The position numbers and the translations under genes were made by a program. From assembly GCA_913061385.1 (NCBI GenBank), contig CAJXTM010000205.1, positions 1 through 6,756 on the forward strand: a stretch of 6,756 nucleotides of DNA, written 5' to 3'. This document shows positions 1 to 6,708 of this stretch, piece by piece; the first letter of the stretch is position 1; each line of letters starts with the position of its first letter. Below the pieces are notes generated by a model. The model had not been told where the DNA came from and ran no database searches. It saw only the letters and a program-made list of their open reading frames with translations. The stretch comes from an uncultured Rhodopirellula sp. (GTDB lineage: Bacteria; Planctomycetota; Planctomycetia; Pirellulales; Pirellulaceae).

Positions 1-48
1 CGAGATCAGCCTCGGTCTCGTGGGCTCGGAGATGTGTATAAGAGACAG
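1..48 (+). other. Illumina Nextera i7-side adapter (sequencing artefact)
   Basis: This is synthetic library sequence, not genome. Positions 1-6 (CGAGAT) are the end of the P7 primer. Positions 7-14 (CAGCCTCG) sit where the i7 index belongs and match, as I recall, the N710 index in primer orientation. Positions 15-29 are the Nextera read-2 segment. Positions 30-48 are the 19-bp Tn5 mosaic end finishing in AGAGACAG. The same 48 bases appear in reverse complement at 6709-6756, so both ends were tagged with the same adapter. Natural sequence begins at 49. Confidence 0.98.
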
Positions 49-617
49 GTATCGCAGGTATCTACTGCTGAGGCAGGTGGAGGTTCTGGGACGAGGCAAC
101 GAAAACAGGGGCGACCGGTTCCCGTGAACAGTCGAACTTGGCCTACTGCCCCTACACAACCTCCGTGTACCCACGGTGTTTCTGTCTTTAGCGACCAGTC
201 ATTGAGTAGAAAGCGAATCAGGAAATTATCAGCAGCGTCGATGACCAGATCGATATCTTTAAGAATCTCGTTCATGTTTCCCGAGGAAACGTCTGCGACC
301 ACAGGGTGCAACTCGATGTTACTGTTGATGGCTTTTAGCCGATCACAGGTGGCATCAGCCTTTGATCGTCCGTCGATGGCATCCTGCTCGATATAAAGTG
401 CTTGTCGTTGCAAATTGGTCCATTCGACGACATCCCGATCGATGACGACAAGTTTGCCAACACCGGCTCGGGCCAAAATTTCAGCCGCCACGGTTCCCAG
501 AGCACCGGCACCCAATATGGCGACGCGGGAATCGGTGATGCCTTGGTGCCCTTTGGATCCGATGGGGGCGAATTGAATCTGTCTTGCGTACCGATTGGCC
601 GGAGAATCGCTGCTCAT
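49..617 (-). CDS. ThiF/MoeB/HesA family E1-like adenylyltransferase, 3'-truncated
   Basis: This family adenylates the C-terminal Gly-Gly of a ubiquitin-like sulfur carrier (ThiS or MoaD type) in the cytoplasm, feeding thiamine or molybdopterin synthesis. From ATG at 617 about 189 genuine residues remain, against roughly 240-390 in full members. NRYARQ (8-13) carries the conserved N-terminal arginine region. The nucleotide-binding loop is LGAGALG (35-41). Next come VIDRD with NLQRQ (58-72), GRSKA (83-87) and the DAADN motif (127-131). CFRC (171-174) is the first half of the usual zinc-binding cysteine set. Cys188 in DTCDT lies where ThiF/MoeB proteins have their conserved cysteine. The second zinc pair is lost with the missing end. 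The reading frame continues into adapter as CLLYTSPSPRDRG, which is not protein of this organism. The gene is divergent from epmA by 125 bp, and no Shine-Dalgarno is visible before the start. Family assignment is firm. Whether it serves thiamine, molybdopterin or another carrier (some relatives carry a rhodanese domain beyond the cut) cannot be decided. Confidence 0.93.
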
Positions 618-742
618 GAAGACGATGGTCGATCAAATGCTGGGCGGGTAAGTTAGTTCAGTGTGTTCGATCTTGCCTGCTCACAGGGCTCGACGCAAGC
701 CACGAAAACCCTCAGCCGCACCCTTAGCCGTCACTTTCTAAC

Positions 743-1717
743 ATGAAAGACCGTTCTCTTCCCAATCTGCATCGACTCCGCGAGCGATCTGAATTGTTGA
801 AAAATCTTCGCCTGTTCTTTGATCAACGTGGGTTTTTGGAGGTTCAACCGCCCTGTTTGAGTACAGATTGCGTCATCGATCCCTATATCGATCCACTGCG
901 TGTTGATGCCCGCGAATTTCAGCTAGGGTTAAGCCAGGGGGAGGAATTCTATTTTTTGCAGACCTCGCCAGAGGCTGCCATGAAACGCATGCTGGCTGCG
1001 GGAGCTCCTTCCATTTACAGCCTTGGGCCCGTTTTTCGTGCCGGGGAACAGGGGCAGTTCCATAATCTCGAGTTCACGATGCTTGAGTGGTACGAAGTTG
1101 GAGCTGATGTCGAACAGGGGATCGCTATTCTTGGCGCGTTGGCGTGTGATGTTTTGAAGGCAGAGCACTTTGAAGTTCATTCGTATCGACAACTCTTTCA
1201 AGATCATTGTGGGTTTGATCCCATTGACGTACCGCTTTTGAAACTTGTGGAATATGCCGGAGCGATCGATTCATTGCTGGTAAGTTCGCTTGCAGAAGAT
1301 CGCGACGGTGTTTTGGACCTGATTCTGAGTCATGTGATACAACCTAAACTTGGACACGACAGTCCTGTGATTGTGCGTGATTATCCACTGAGTCAGGCTG
1401 CGTTGGCAAAGTGTTCTGTGCAGGACAAACAGTGCGCGGCACGTTTTGAACTCTTTGTGGCTGGTGTTGAGTTGGCAAATGGTTACGACGAATTGCGTGA
1501 TCCCGATGTGCTATTGGAACGCTTTCGTGCTTGTAATCAGAAACGTGAAAAAGTAGGACGACGTCCTTTGCCTCTGAAGGTACCTTTGCTGGAAGCGATG
1601 CGTGTGGGGATACCCCAATGTGCGGGGGTGGCTTTGGGGGTTGATCGGTTGCTTTCAGTTCAAATTGGTGAAAATTCAATTTCAAGTGTCATGCCATTTA
1701 CTATTTTGAACGCGTAA
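743..1717 (+). CDS. epmA: EF-P--lysine lysyltransferase EpmA (GenX/PoxA/YjeA)
   Basis: EpmA is a paralogue of the class II lysyl-tRNA synthetase catalytic core. It attaches lysine, in known systems (R)-beta-lysine made by EpmB, to a conserved lysine of elongation factor P, which relieves ribosome stalling at polyprolines. The product has 324 residues, against 325 in E. coli, and lacks a tRNA anticodon-binding domain. Class II motif 1 is around 24-52. Motif 2 is FRAGEQGQFHNLEFTMLEWY (98-117). Motif 3 is GVALGVDRLL (295-304). Residues matching the E. coli lysine pocket as I recall it are kept one position lower: Ser75 and Glu77 (SPE), Glu115 and Tyr117 (EWY), Glu243 and Asn246 (ELANG), and Ala297 in the ALG turn that distinguishes EpmA. 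The ATG at 743 starts just before the conserved PNL segment, so the length fits, although no Shine-Dalgarno is visible. Neither efp nor epmB lies in the window. A hemerythrin-like gene follows 67 bp downstream on the same strand. The gene looks intact and functional. Confidence 0.96.
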   Translation: MKDRSLPNLHRLRERSELLKNLRLFFDQRGFLEVQPPCLSTDCVIDPYIDPLRVDAREFQLGLSQGEEFYFLQTSPEAAMKRMLAAGAPSIYSLGPVFRAGEQGQFHNLEFTMLEWYEVGADVEQGIAILGALACDVLKAEHFEVHSYRQLFQDHCGFDPIDVPLLKLVEYAGAIDSLLVSSLAEDRDGVLDLILSHVIQPKLGHDSPVIVRDYPLSQAALAKCSVQDKQCAARFELFVAGVELANGYDELRDPDVLLERFRACNQKREKVGRRPLPLKVPLLEAMRVGIPQCAGVALGVDRLLSVQIGENSISSVMPFTILNA

Positions 1718-1773
1718 GGAAAAAATTTCGCACTCAACCAGTGCTCCGACTAAAATAAAAGTTGGCTCGTTCG

Positions 1774-1779
1774 AGGAGG
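1774..1779 (+). promoter_or_regulatory. Strong Shine-Dalgarno of the hemerythrin-like gene
   Basis: AGGAGG lies five bases before the ATG at 1785 and fixes that start codon. It is the only strong, well-spaced ribosome binding site before a gene start in this window; the other visible starts lack one. A TAAAAT box at 1751-1756 could be a -10 element, but I see no good -35 partner, so I do not call a promoter. Confidence 0.75.
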
Positions 1780-1784
1780 TCGAT

Positions 1785-2300
1785 ATGAAACAGTTTGAGA
1801 TAGGTTCACAAGGTAGTACGGCAAACCAGAGTAAAACAGGTACAAGCAGGCTGGCGGTGAATGCCGCATTCTTGAAAGATATCAAGGATGACAATCAGGA
1901 CTTGAAAATTCTGCTGGATAAGATCACGCCGATCACCCGTCATCGACAGACCGCAACGAATCACTGGCCTGAACTCATCACACTTTTTAGTGATTTGCGA
2001 GATCAGTTGGCGTTGCACTTTTCACTGGAAGAAGCCTACGGCTATTTCGATGATGCAGTTGTCTCTGCGCCGCAACTGAGCGTGACTGCAGAACTACTGC
2101 GTAGCGAACATCCGCAGCTCTTTGCGATGATTCGCGATTTGGCGGATCAAGCTTCTGGAATCTGTTCTGACAGGCCAGAAGAGGTGAGTCGTTTCATTCA
2201 GCGTTTTGATGCCTTTCGATGTGCGTTTGAGAAGCACGAGGAAAGTGAATTGAAGCTAATCTTGGATTCATTTGATGACGACCTCGATGTGGCGGACTGA
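1785..2300 (+). CDS. Hemerythrin/HHE-like domain protein
   Basis: A 171-residue soluble, probably cytoplasmic protein, predicted to fold as a four-helix bundle. No signal peptide or membrane segment is visible. The HHE pattern is seen in LALHFSLEE (75-83: His78, Glu82, Glu83), LLRSEHPQLF (104-113: His109) and FEKHEESE (148-155: His151, Glu152, Glu155). These match the second to fourth metal-ligand helices of hemerythrin-like proteins, which bind a di-iron centre for oxygen, NO or redox sensing or storage. The first-helix histidine is absent: the equivalent stretch AFLKDIKDDNQDLKILL (28-44) has Asn37 near that place. His53 and His60 lie just beyond and could be alternatives. The N-terminal 20 residues are polar and probably disordered, and the C-terminus is acidic (DDDLDVAD). 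The start is set by the AGGAGG upstream. It lies 67 bp after epmA on the same strand, so co-transcription is possible, and it converges on the transporter gene with a 48-bp gap. The fold is likely; metal content and physiological role are unknown. Confidence 0.8.
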   Translation: MKQFEIGSQGSTANQSKTGTSRLAVNAAFLKDIKDDNQDLKILLDKITPITRHRQTATNHWPELITLFSDLRDQLALHFSLEEAYGYFDDAVVSAPQLSVTAELLRSEHPQLFAMIRDLADQASGICSDRPEEVSRFIQRFDAFRCAFEKHEESELKLILDSFDDDLDVAD

Positions 2301-2348
2301 ATCCACCGAACTGTGCTGAATACACGGCCAGTTCAATGCAAGCTGAGT

Positions 2349-5132
2349 TCACGCGTCGTCGTTTGGCTTGGGCTTGGGCTTGGGATTTGCATTTAATTCA
2401 CGCTGCGAAAAACGTCCCAAAGTTGCTACGAAACTTGGGACCAAAATGGCACGCACGTAAAAGGTGTCAATCAATACCCCTAGCCCAAGTGCGAAACCAA
2501 GTTCAGTGATGCCCCGGAGTGAGGTGCCGCTTGATTCGTTGAAGTAACCAAACCAACTTGCAATGGTTGGGAACCATGCCGACGACGTCATGCTGAAAAA
2601 TGTCGCCGCCATCACGAGCCCGCATGCAGTGATAATGCCTCCTGTTTTGGTGATCGCCCGCCGCAGAGCCGAGATCCATCCCAATTTCTTCTGCTCTTCG
2701 ACAATTCGGGTTACCAGATAAACATTGTAGTCCTGACCGACAGCTACCAGAATCACAAACAGGAATAGCGGTAGTTTCCAGTCCAATCCTACAAAATCTG
2801 CTCCGTAAACATTTTTGAAAAAGAGCAAGGTAAGACCAAGGGTCGCGTAGTAACTCATCAGCACCGTCGCAATCAGGTAAAGGCAGAGTCCAATCTTGCG
2901 GATGACAAGTAACAGCACCAGAAATACGGCCAAGACAACAGCAATTTTGATTCGCTGATTGTCACGCAAGGTCACAGTGCGTAGGTCAATGATGGACGGT
3001 GTGGTACCGGTCAATACAAGCCGGGATCCTGCCCAATCAGAGTCCGGTGCACCGACATACTGATGCAGGAATTTGTCAATGTCTGTTACGATCTTGGCAG
3101 TGTCGACGGCGAATGGGTCGCCATCAATGGTGATGTCGAGACGCGCAAGACGATTTTCCATGGCAGGAAGCGGAGAGAAAAAGTACTGCTGTGCTAAACG
3201 ATGATTTCGAAGTGCCCTTCTCCGCCATGCATCCCGGTTCAACAAGCTCATCTCCCTGTCTGGCGGGAAATCTCCGAGAGGATCATCGGCAGTGCGGACA
3301 GTGGAGACTCCATCCAGTGTGTATAACTTTTCCGCAAGTGTTCTGATTTGTTTTTCGAGGTCTTTTCTCGGGACATTTTCCGGGTGTACGAGTAGAACTG
3401 TGACGGGATTGATTTGACCGATGTCGAAGTGTTGTGCCAGCAGACGCAATCCCTGGCGACTTGGGGCCGCGTGGTTCAGTTGGCCACTCAAGTTATAAGT
3501 GACATCACTCTCGTTCCTGAACCCGTAGACACCGGGTATCAGCAACAGCCCGATCCCTACAGCCAGTGTCGTGAGGGGATGCCGGGTCAGCATCAGTGCA
3601 ATCCAGTTCCACAGATTTTCACTGGAGGATCTTCTTTGTCCGTTAGCCCTCCCATAAAGTGTAAGCGGTTGGGGATCGTTGATTTTTATCAGTGCGGGCC
3701 AGAATACCTTTGGTCCAATCGCTCTGAGCAACGCGGGAGTCAGAGTGGTACAAACCAGCAGCCCCACAAGCAGACAGATGGCGATGATGGGACCCGTGTA
3801 GTGGAATTTTCCAAAGCTTGCGATCCAGAGCATGCCCAAACCGACAACGGTTGTTATCGCGCTGCCAATCAGGGCACCCATCACTCCTGAGAGTGCGTTC
3901 GTGCATGCTTGATCCCATGGAACTTTGCCCGCTTCTTCGCGTAGCCTGGCAATCAAAAATAAGCAGTAATCGGTCCCAGCACCAAAGAGAATGACAACCA
4001 CAAAAATGCGGCTGGTGGTGAAGACCCGCAGATCAAGTCCCGGAAGAGTTCCATTGATTGAGCCCTGCGTCAACAGTGTCACCAGTGACGATGAAACAAC
4101 AACAGCAACGCCAATGGATAGCATGGGGACCGCAACCAATAGAGGCGCGCGATAAACGACGGCAAGAATGAGCAGGATCATCACGACTGTGATCCACTCG
4201 GTGTACTGGATGGCATCACGGGCAGCCAGCAACGTCTCGCCACCAATTGCTGCCGATCCAGTCATCAATAGTTGCAGTCCTGGGTCGGTGTATTGCATGC
4301 TGTAGTTGCGGACATCTTCCAACAACTGATGGACTGCTTCGACCGTCTCGATATTGCTTGTGGCTGCAAGCTCTGATGAGAGTTGCATGACGGCAAGCTG
4401 TGCACCGTCCTGTTTCAGGCTGGCGCCGATCAATTGGTCATCCCACCCCAGAATATCCAGCAATGATGTCCAACCGGTGAGGTCACGTTCACCGATGGCG
4501 ACTGCGATCTTTGGTAGGTCTGGAACAAATATCAGTGCCGCTTCGAAATCACGGCCTACATCTTCTGCCGGCTCTTCCAGTGCTTCCAATAGTTTTCCAC
4601 GATCCCAGTATGCGATCGCCATTCTTGGCTCACGCAGGGCTGGCACGTCGGATGGAACTTGATCAGAAATTCGTTCGTAGAATGATTCGTCTACTGCGAT
4701 GGAGTGGTCAAATGCTTCACGTGCCAGTTTGATCCATTGTGCTGATTTGGTGTTTTCTTTGATCGGCCCACCTGCGTAGCCGTAATCAATTGCACGCTGC
4801 CAACTGACTTCGCCAAGCCGATGATAAAGGCGCCTTAGTAAATCAAGACCGACGATCTCGTCACGTTTTGTCAATTCACCAGTGGTGCGTCCCAGCACCA
4901 ACACGATCTGGCTACGGCTTCTGACGTCTGGAAAAGCCTCGTCTAGGAGCCGCCCGCCAGCAACACTGCTCATCTGGGTTGGCAAGTATTCAAAGTCGCC
5001 GTCGTACGCCACATCGTTCCATGCAGGAGCAATGCTGCGAATCAGGATGGCGCCTAGAAACCAGACCGTCAGGATAACCCACCAGTACTTGGTGACTTGC
5101 TTTGCCCAGCGATACGAAATGGATTCGTGCAT
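2349..5132 (-). CDS. MMPL/RND-superfamily inner-membrane transporter
   Basis: A 927-residue protein with the duplicated RND layout of 12 predicted membrane helices. TM1 is at about 17-34, followed by a large extracytoplasmic loop (35-305), TM2-6 (311-470) and a polar cytoplasmic linker (471-515). TM7 is at about 518-537, followed by a second loop (538-727) and TM8-12 (728-902). MMPL proteins use the proton gradient to move lipids, hydrophobic metabolites or siderophores across the inner membrane. Both halves keep the Asp-Tyr proton-relay motif: GAGTDYCLFLIARLREE (384-400, Asp388-Tyr389) and VGQDYNVYLVTR (798-809, Asp801-Tyr802). GLGVLIDTFYVRAILVPS (882-899) is a typical MMPL end motif. The C-terminus is a short PKPKPKP tail encoded by a hexanucleotide repeat. 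ATG 5132 precedes TM1 by 16 residues, a normal distance, though no Shine-Dalgarno is seen. No membrane-fusion or outer-membrane partner lies nearby, and the next gene on this strand is over 1 kb upstream behind a terminator, so it is probably transcribed alone. Substrate unknown; close relatives are often labelled hypothetical exporters or SSD-containing proteins. Confidence 0.93.
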   Translation of the reverse strand: MHESISYRWAKQVTKYWWVILTVWFLGAILIRSIAPAWNDVAYDGDFEYLPTQMSSVAGGRLLDEAFPDVRSRSQIVLVLGRTTGELTKRDEIVGLDLLRRLYHRLGEVSWQRAIDYGYAGGPIKENTKSAQWIKLAREAFDHSIAVDESFYERISDQVPSDVPALREPRMAIAYWDRGKLLEALEEPAEDVGRDFEAALIFVPDLPKIAVAIGERDLTGWTSLLDILGWDDQLIGASLKQDGAQLAVMQLSSELAATSNIETVEAVHQLLEDVRNYSMQYTDPGLQLLMTGSAAIGGETLLAARDAIQYTEWITVVMILLILAVVYRAPLLVAVPMLSIGVAVVVSSSLVTLLTQGSINGTLPGLDLRVFTTSRIFVVVILFGAGTDYCLFLIARLREEAGKVPWDQACTNALSGVMGALIGSAITTVVGLGMLWIASFGKFHYTGPIIAICLLVGLLVCTTLTPALLRAIGPKVFWPALIKINDPQPLTLYGRANGQRRSSSENLWNWIALMLTRHPLTTLAVGIGLLLIPGVYGFRNESDVTYNLSGQLNHAAPSRQGLRLLAQHFDIGQINPVTVLLVHPENVPRKDLEKQIRTLAEKLYTLDGVSTVRTADDPLGDFPPDREMSLLNRDAWRRRALRNHRLAQQYFFSPLPAMENRLARLDITIDGDPFAVDTAKIVTDIDKFLHQYVGAPDSDWAGSRLVLTGTTPSIIDLRTVTLRDNQRIKIAVVLAVFLVLLLVIRKIGLCLYLIATVLMSYYATLGLTLLFFKNVYGADFVGLDWKLPLFLFVILVAVGQDYNVYLVTRIVEEQKKLGWISALRRAITKTGGIITACGLVMAATFFSMTSSAWFPTIASWFGYFNESSGTSLRGITELGFALGLGVLIDTFYVRAILVPSFVATLGRFSQRELNANPKPKPKPNDDA
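2365..2382 (-). repeat. Hexanucleotide tandem repeat in the transporter tail
   Basis: Three exact copies of GGCTTG on the plus strand (2365-2370, 2371-2376, 2377-2382) encode the alternating Pro-Lys tail of the transporter on the minus strand. Being in whole codons, copy-number change would lengthen or shorten the tail without shifting the frame. Confidence 0.8.
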
Positions 5133-5374
5133 TCGCTGTGTTAGGTGGGTTTCGAGGTTGATGGGGAAGCAGTTGGACCGAGGTAATGTAGCAAGAACAC
5201 ACTGTTCTGTCGGTTGGGTGATTGCAATCCCATGACCCGGCTTGAATCGGAAATACCTTGTATTTTCCTCCTTAGGCGGAGATTAGGGGCTGCGAAAAGC
5301 CTAGTTTAGATCATCACGAATACCTTGATGAAGTCGTTGTGTCCCAATTGGAAACTGCGTTTCGCCAAGCTTAA

Positions 5375-5634
5375 CCGCTGCACGGCATCGACTCAGTGTT
5401 GCGTGCTACGGTCGTGATCGGTCGCGCGATCGAAGTACGAGGGACCCCAGATATGACGATTCGTCCTAAAAGCAGCTGCATTCAATTCCTGTTGAAATAG
5501 GCGTTGTTTGGAACAATCTGATGGCGTTACATGCAACGGTCTGGGTCCGGGATGAAACGGTCCCAGGGACGCGGGTCAAGTTCGTTGGACTCGGCGAATT
5601 CGTGCTAAAGTTCCGCGGTTTTTTCGGTGACTGA
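5375..5634 (+). pseudogene. Possible decayed ORF, unidentified
   Basis: Two adjoining open stretches in different frames read like one protein interrupted by a one-base loss. The first (from 5375) contains GIDSVLRATVVIGRAIEVRG. The second (5470-5634) contains VEIGVVWNNLMALHATVWV and then VPGTRVKFVGLGEF, ending at TGA 5632-5634. One extra A in the AAAA run at 5468-5471 would join them. The same frame upstream (5276-5371) is open but separated by TAA at 5372-5374. No start codon with a ribosome binding site is seen; the only ATG of note is at 5521 and would give 37 residues. I do not recognise a family. It may be a chance arrangement, since a coding-like frame also exists on the other strand at 5530-5889. 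Confidence 0.2.
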
Positions 5635-5856
5635 GGTTAATTGTCCTTCGTTATTCAATTGCAATTTGCTGATCTGAAAATGTCGACGATCTACTGCAAC
5701 TGAGGGAATCCATTTTTCATGGATGCTGGCCAAGCGAGCGTCTGCGCGAGCTGCACGTTTTGTGGCGGTCACTCCGTGGGTCACTTTTGCTGGCACGATA
5801 GCAGTCACTCTCAGGCTTGTCTCCAAGTCTGCAATCATACCAGCGAGGACCCTCAT
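5605..5856 (-). CDS. Possible small hypothetical protein
   Basis: From the ATG at 5856 the frame gives 83 residues; a TTG at 5889 would add 11, and a second ATG lies at 5838. I do not recognise the product. What supports coding is base use: in the first 50 or so codons about three quarters start with a purine, as in real genes. The sequence is mixed hydrophobic and basic (RAARADARLASIHEKWIPSV in the middle), with no membrane helix and no known motif. There is no Shine-Dalgarno before any start. The frame ends at TAG 5605-5607 but then stays open for another 25 codons to TAA at 5527-5529. It could be a small lineage-specific gene, a gene remnant, or chance. Confidence 0.22.
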   Translation of the reverse strand: MRVLAGMIADLETSLRVTAIVPAKVTHGVTATKRAARADARLASIHEKWIPSVAVDRRHFQISKLQLNNEGQLTSVTEKTAEL

Positions 5857-6167
5857 GCCTGTATTTCGGATGTGTGGAACTTTACGCAAGCTTCATTGCC
5901 CAGCACCAAGCTGGGATCAGCGGGCTCAAGATTTTGACTGCTGGTTTTTGCTCAGATCGCTGCGGAGCTAAAGATTGCCTCGATCATTGCTAAGAGAATA
6001 GCCGGTGGGACGCAGCTTTCATGCTGAAGAGGTTGTCGTGTTGGGTATGAGTCCGAGTGATTTGGATGAGGTGGCGAGCACGTATCGCCTATCTACGTCG
6101 CAGCAAGCTTACGTGATATCCATACAGAAGCAGGTTGATATGGGGGGAAGATTACAGCTTGCGCAGC

Positions 6168-6198
6168 AAAAAAGCCGGCTTCTCGCGGAAGTCGGCTT
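6168..6198 (-). terminator. Rho-independent terminator of the thioredoxin-like gene
   Basis: Read on the minus strand, a 10-bp stem (AAGCCGACTT, 6198-6189, pairing with AAGCCGGCTT, 6181-6172, with one G-U pair) encloses a 7-base loop and runs directly into six T residues (6173-6168). It begins 17 bases after the stop codon of the thioredoxin-like gene at 6216-6218. Stem, loop size and T-run are all classical, so transcription of that gene probably ends here and does not continue to the transporter. Confidence 0.85.
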
Positions 6199-6215
6199 CT
6201 CGATGCATATGATTC

Positions 6216-6708
6216 TTACTCAAGGATGCGTTCAACCTCATTCATGATCGCTGCTATGTCTACTTTCTCGGAAGTGAACATGTGAGTTTTCACGACTTGA
6301 CTGTCTTTGGCTACGACAATCGTCACATCAGCATCTGCTTGCAGTTTGTAGTTCAGGGGGCCGGTTTGCACTTCTTTCGCTACAACAACAGGCACGTGCT
6401 CAACATTTGCCGCAGCAGCAACTTTCCCGGCAGCTTCTTTTACTGCAGAGGAATTGTCTCCCATTATGGTTACAAGACCTTTCAGACGCCGCTTCCGATT
6501 AGAGAATACAGCCTTATCGATGCGTTTTACCAATTCGGTGACTCGACCACCTGTTCGTCGAGCGAAGACCATCACCATTGGACTGGAGCCATAACGGCAG
6601 CGGTAGCAGAGTTGTTCACCCGGCAGCACACCATCATGTTCAGCTCCTGCAACCTTGGTTACATAGAAAACGCCTACAGAATCTCCCTGCCGCAGCGAGG
6701 AATGTTTT
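6216..6708 (-). CDS. Thioredoxin-fold family protein (planctomycete type), 5'-truncated
   Basis: The C-terminal 163 residues of a larger protein; the start is cut off by the library adapter, and the MGSEMCIRDR that seems to begin it is translated adapter. Counting from the first fully genomic residue (Lys, codon 6707-6705), the features are GDSVGVFYVTKVAG (8-21), LCYRCRYG (33-40) with a CxxC pair at Cys34 and Cys37, a predicted strand PMVMVFAR (43-50), and a helix ending in VKRIDKAV (60-67). Then come GLVTIMGD (77-84), VEHVPVVVA (102-110) with a proline in the cis-Pro position of thioredoxin folds, and a strand VTIVVAKDSQVVKTHMF (128-144). I remember similar proteins in Rhodopirellula-like genomes, usually unnamed or called redoxin or thioredoxin-family. 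The CxxC lies before the first strand, unlike classic thioredoxin where it follows a strand, so a thiol-redox or metal-binding role is inferred, not certain. A signal peptide, if any, would lie in the missing part. A strong terminator follows directly. Confidence 0.75.

Larger units (their letters stand above)
5133..6167. other. Long region without a confident gene; possible gene debris
   Basis: About 1 kb between the transporter start and the terminator of the upstream gene. No open frame has a recognised family, a good ribosome binding site and intact length. Short coding-like stretches, rich in purine-first codons, change strand and frame: plus 5276-5371 and 5375-5470 (same frame, split by TAA 5372), plus 5470-5634, minus 5605-5889, and plus 5938-6027 then 6005-6147. 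This pattern fits decayed genes better than one working gene. Small inverted repeats lie at 5541-5566 (9-bp arms, one mismatch) and 5899-5915 (perfect 6-bp arms, 5-base loop); neither has a proper T-run. Promoter elements for the transporter must lie near 5133-5300, but I see no clear -35/-10 pair. An AAGGAGG on the minus strand at 5267-5273 has no start codon at a usable distance. No tRNA, rRNA or known riboswitch is recognised. Confidence 0.6.

Noticed and set aside
2308..2334. Inverted repeat GAACTG/CAGTTC between the convergent genes, as a shared terminator
   Set aside because: Only six paired bases around a 15-base loop, with no T-run on either strand.
5144..5233. A 29-codon minus-strand ORF just upstream of the transporter, as a leader peptide
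   Set aside because: No ribosome binding site, no attenuator-like hairpin and no recognisable stalling motif; it ends 11 bases before the gene but is probably chance.
5267..5273. AAGGAGG on the minus strand as a ribosome binding site
   Set aside because: No ATG, GTG or TTG follows within 5-12 bases; the nearest ATG is at 5233, too far away.
5541..5566. Hairpin with CTGGGTCCG/CGGTCCCAG arms as a terminator or RNA element
   Set aside because: One mismatch in the stem, no T-run, and it lies inside coding-like frames on both strands.
5723..5971. Plus-strand 82-residue ORF
   Set aside because: It lies antisense to the more coding-like minus-strand frame, has no ribosome binding site and an arginine/valine-rich shadow-like composition.
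6005..6247. Plus-strand 80-residue ORF as a complete gene
   Set aside because: Its 3' part runs through the minus-strand terminator hairpin and into the end of the thioredoxin-like gene; only the first part looks coding-like, without a start site.
49..6708. CRISPR array, tRNA, rRNA, defence or toxin-antitoxin system
   Set aside because: No spaced direct repeats, no cloverleaf or rRNA-like sequence, and no gene of such a family was found on either strand.
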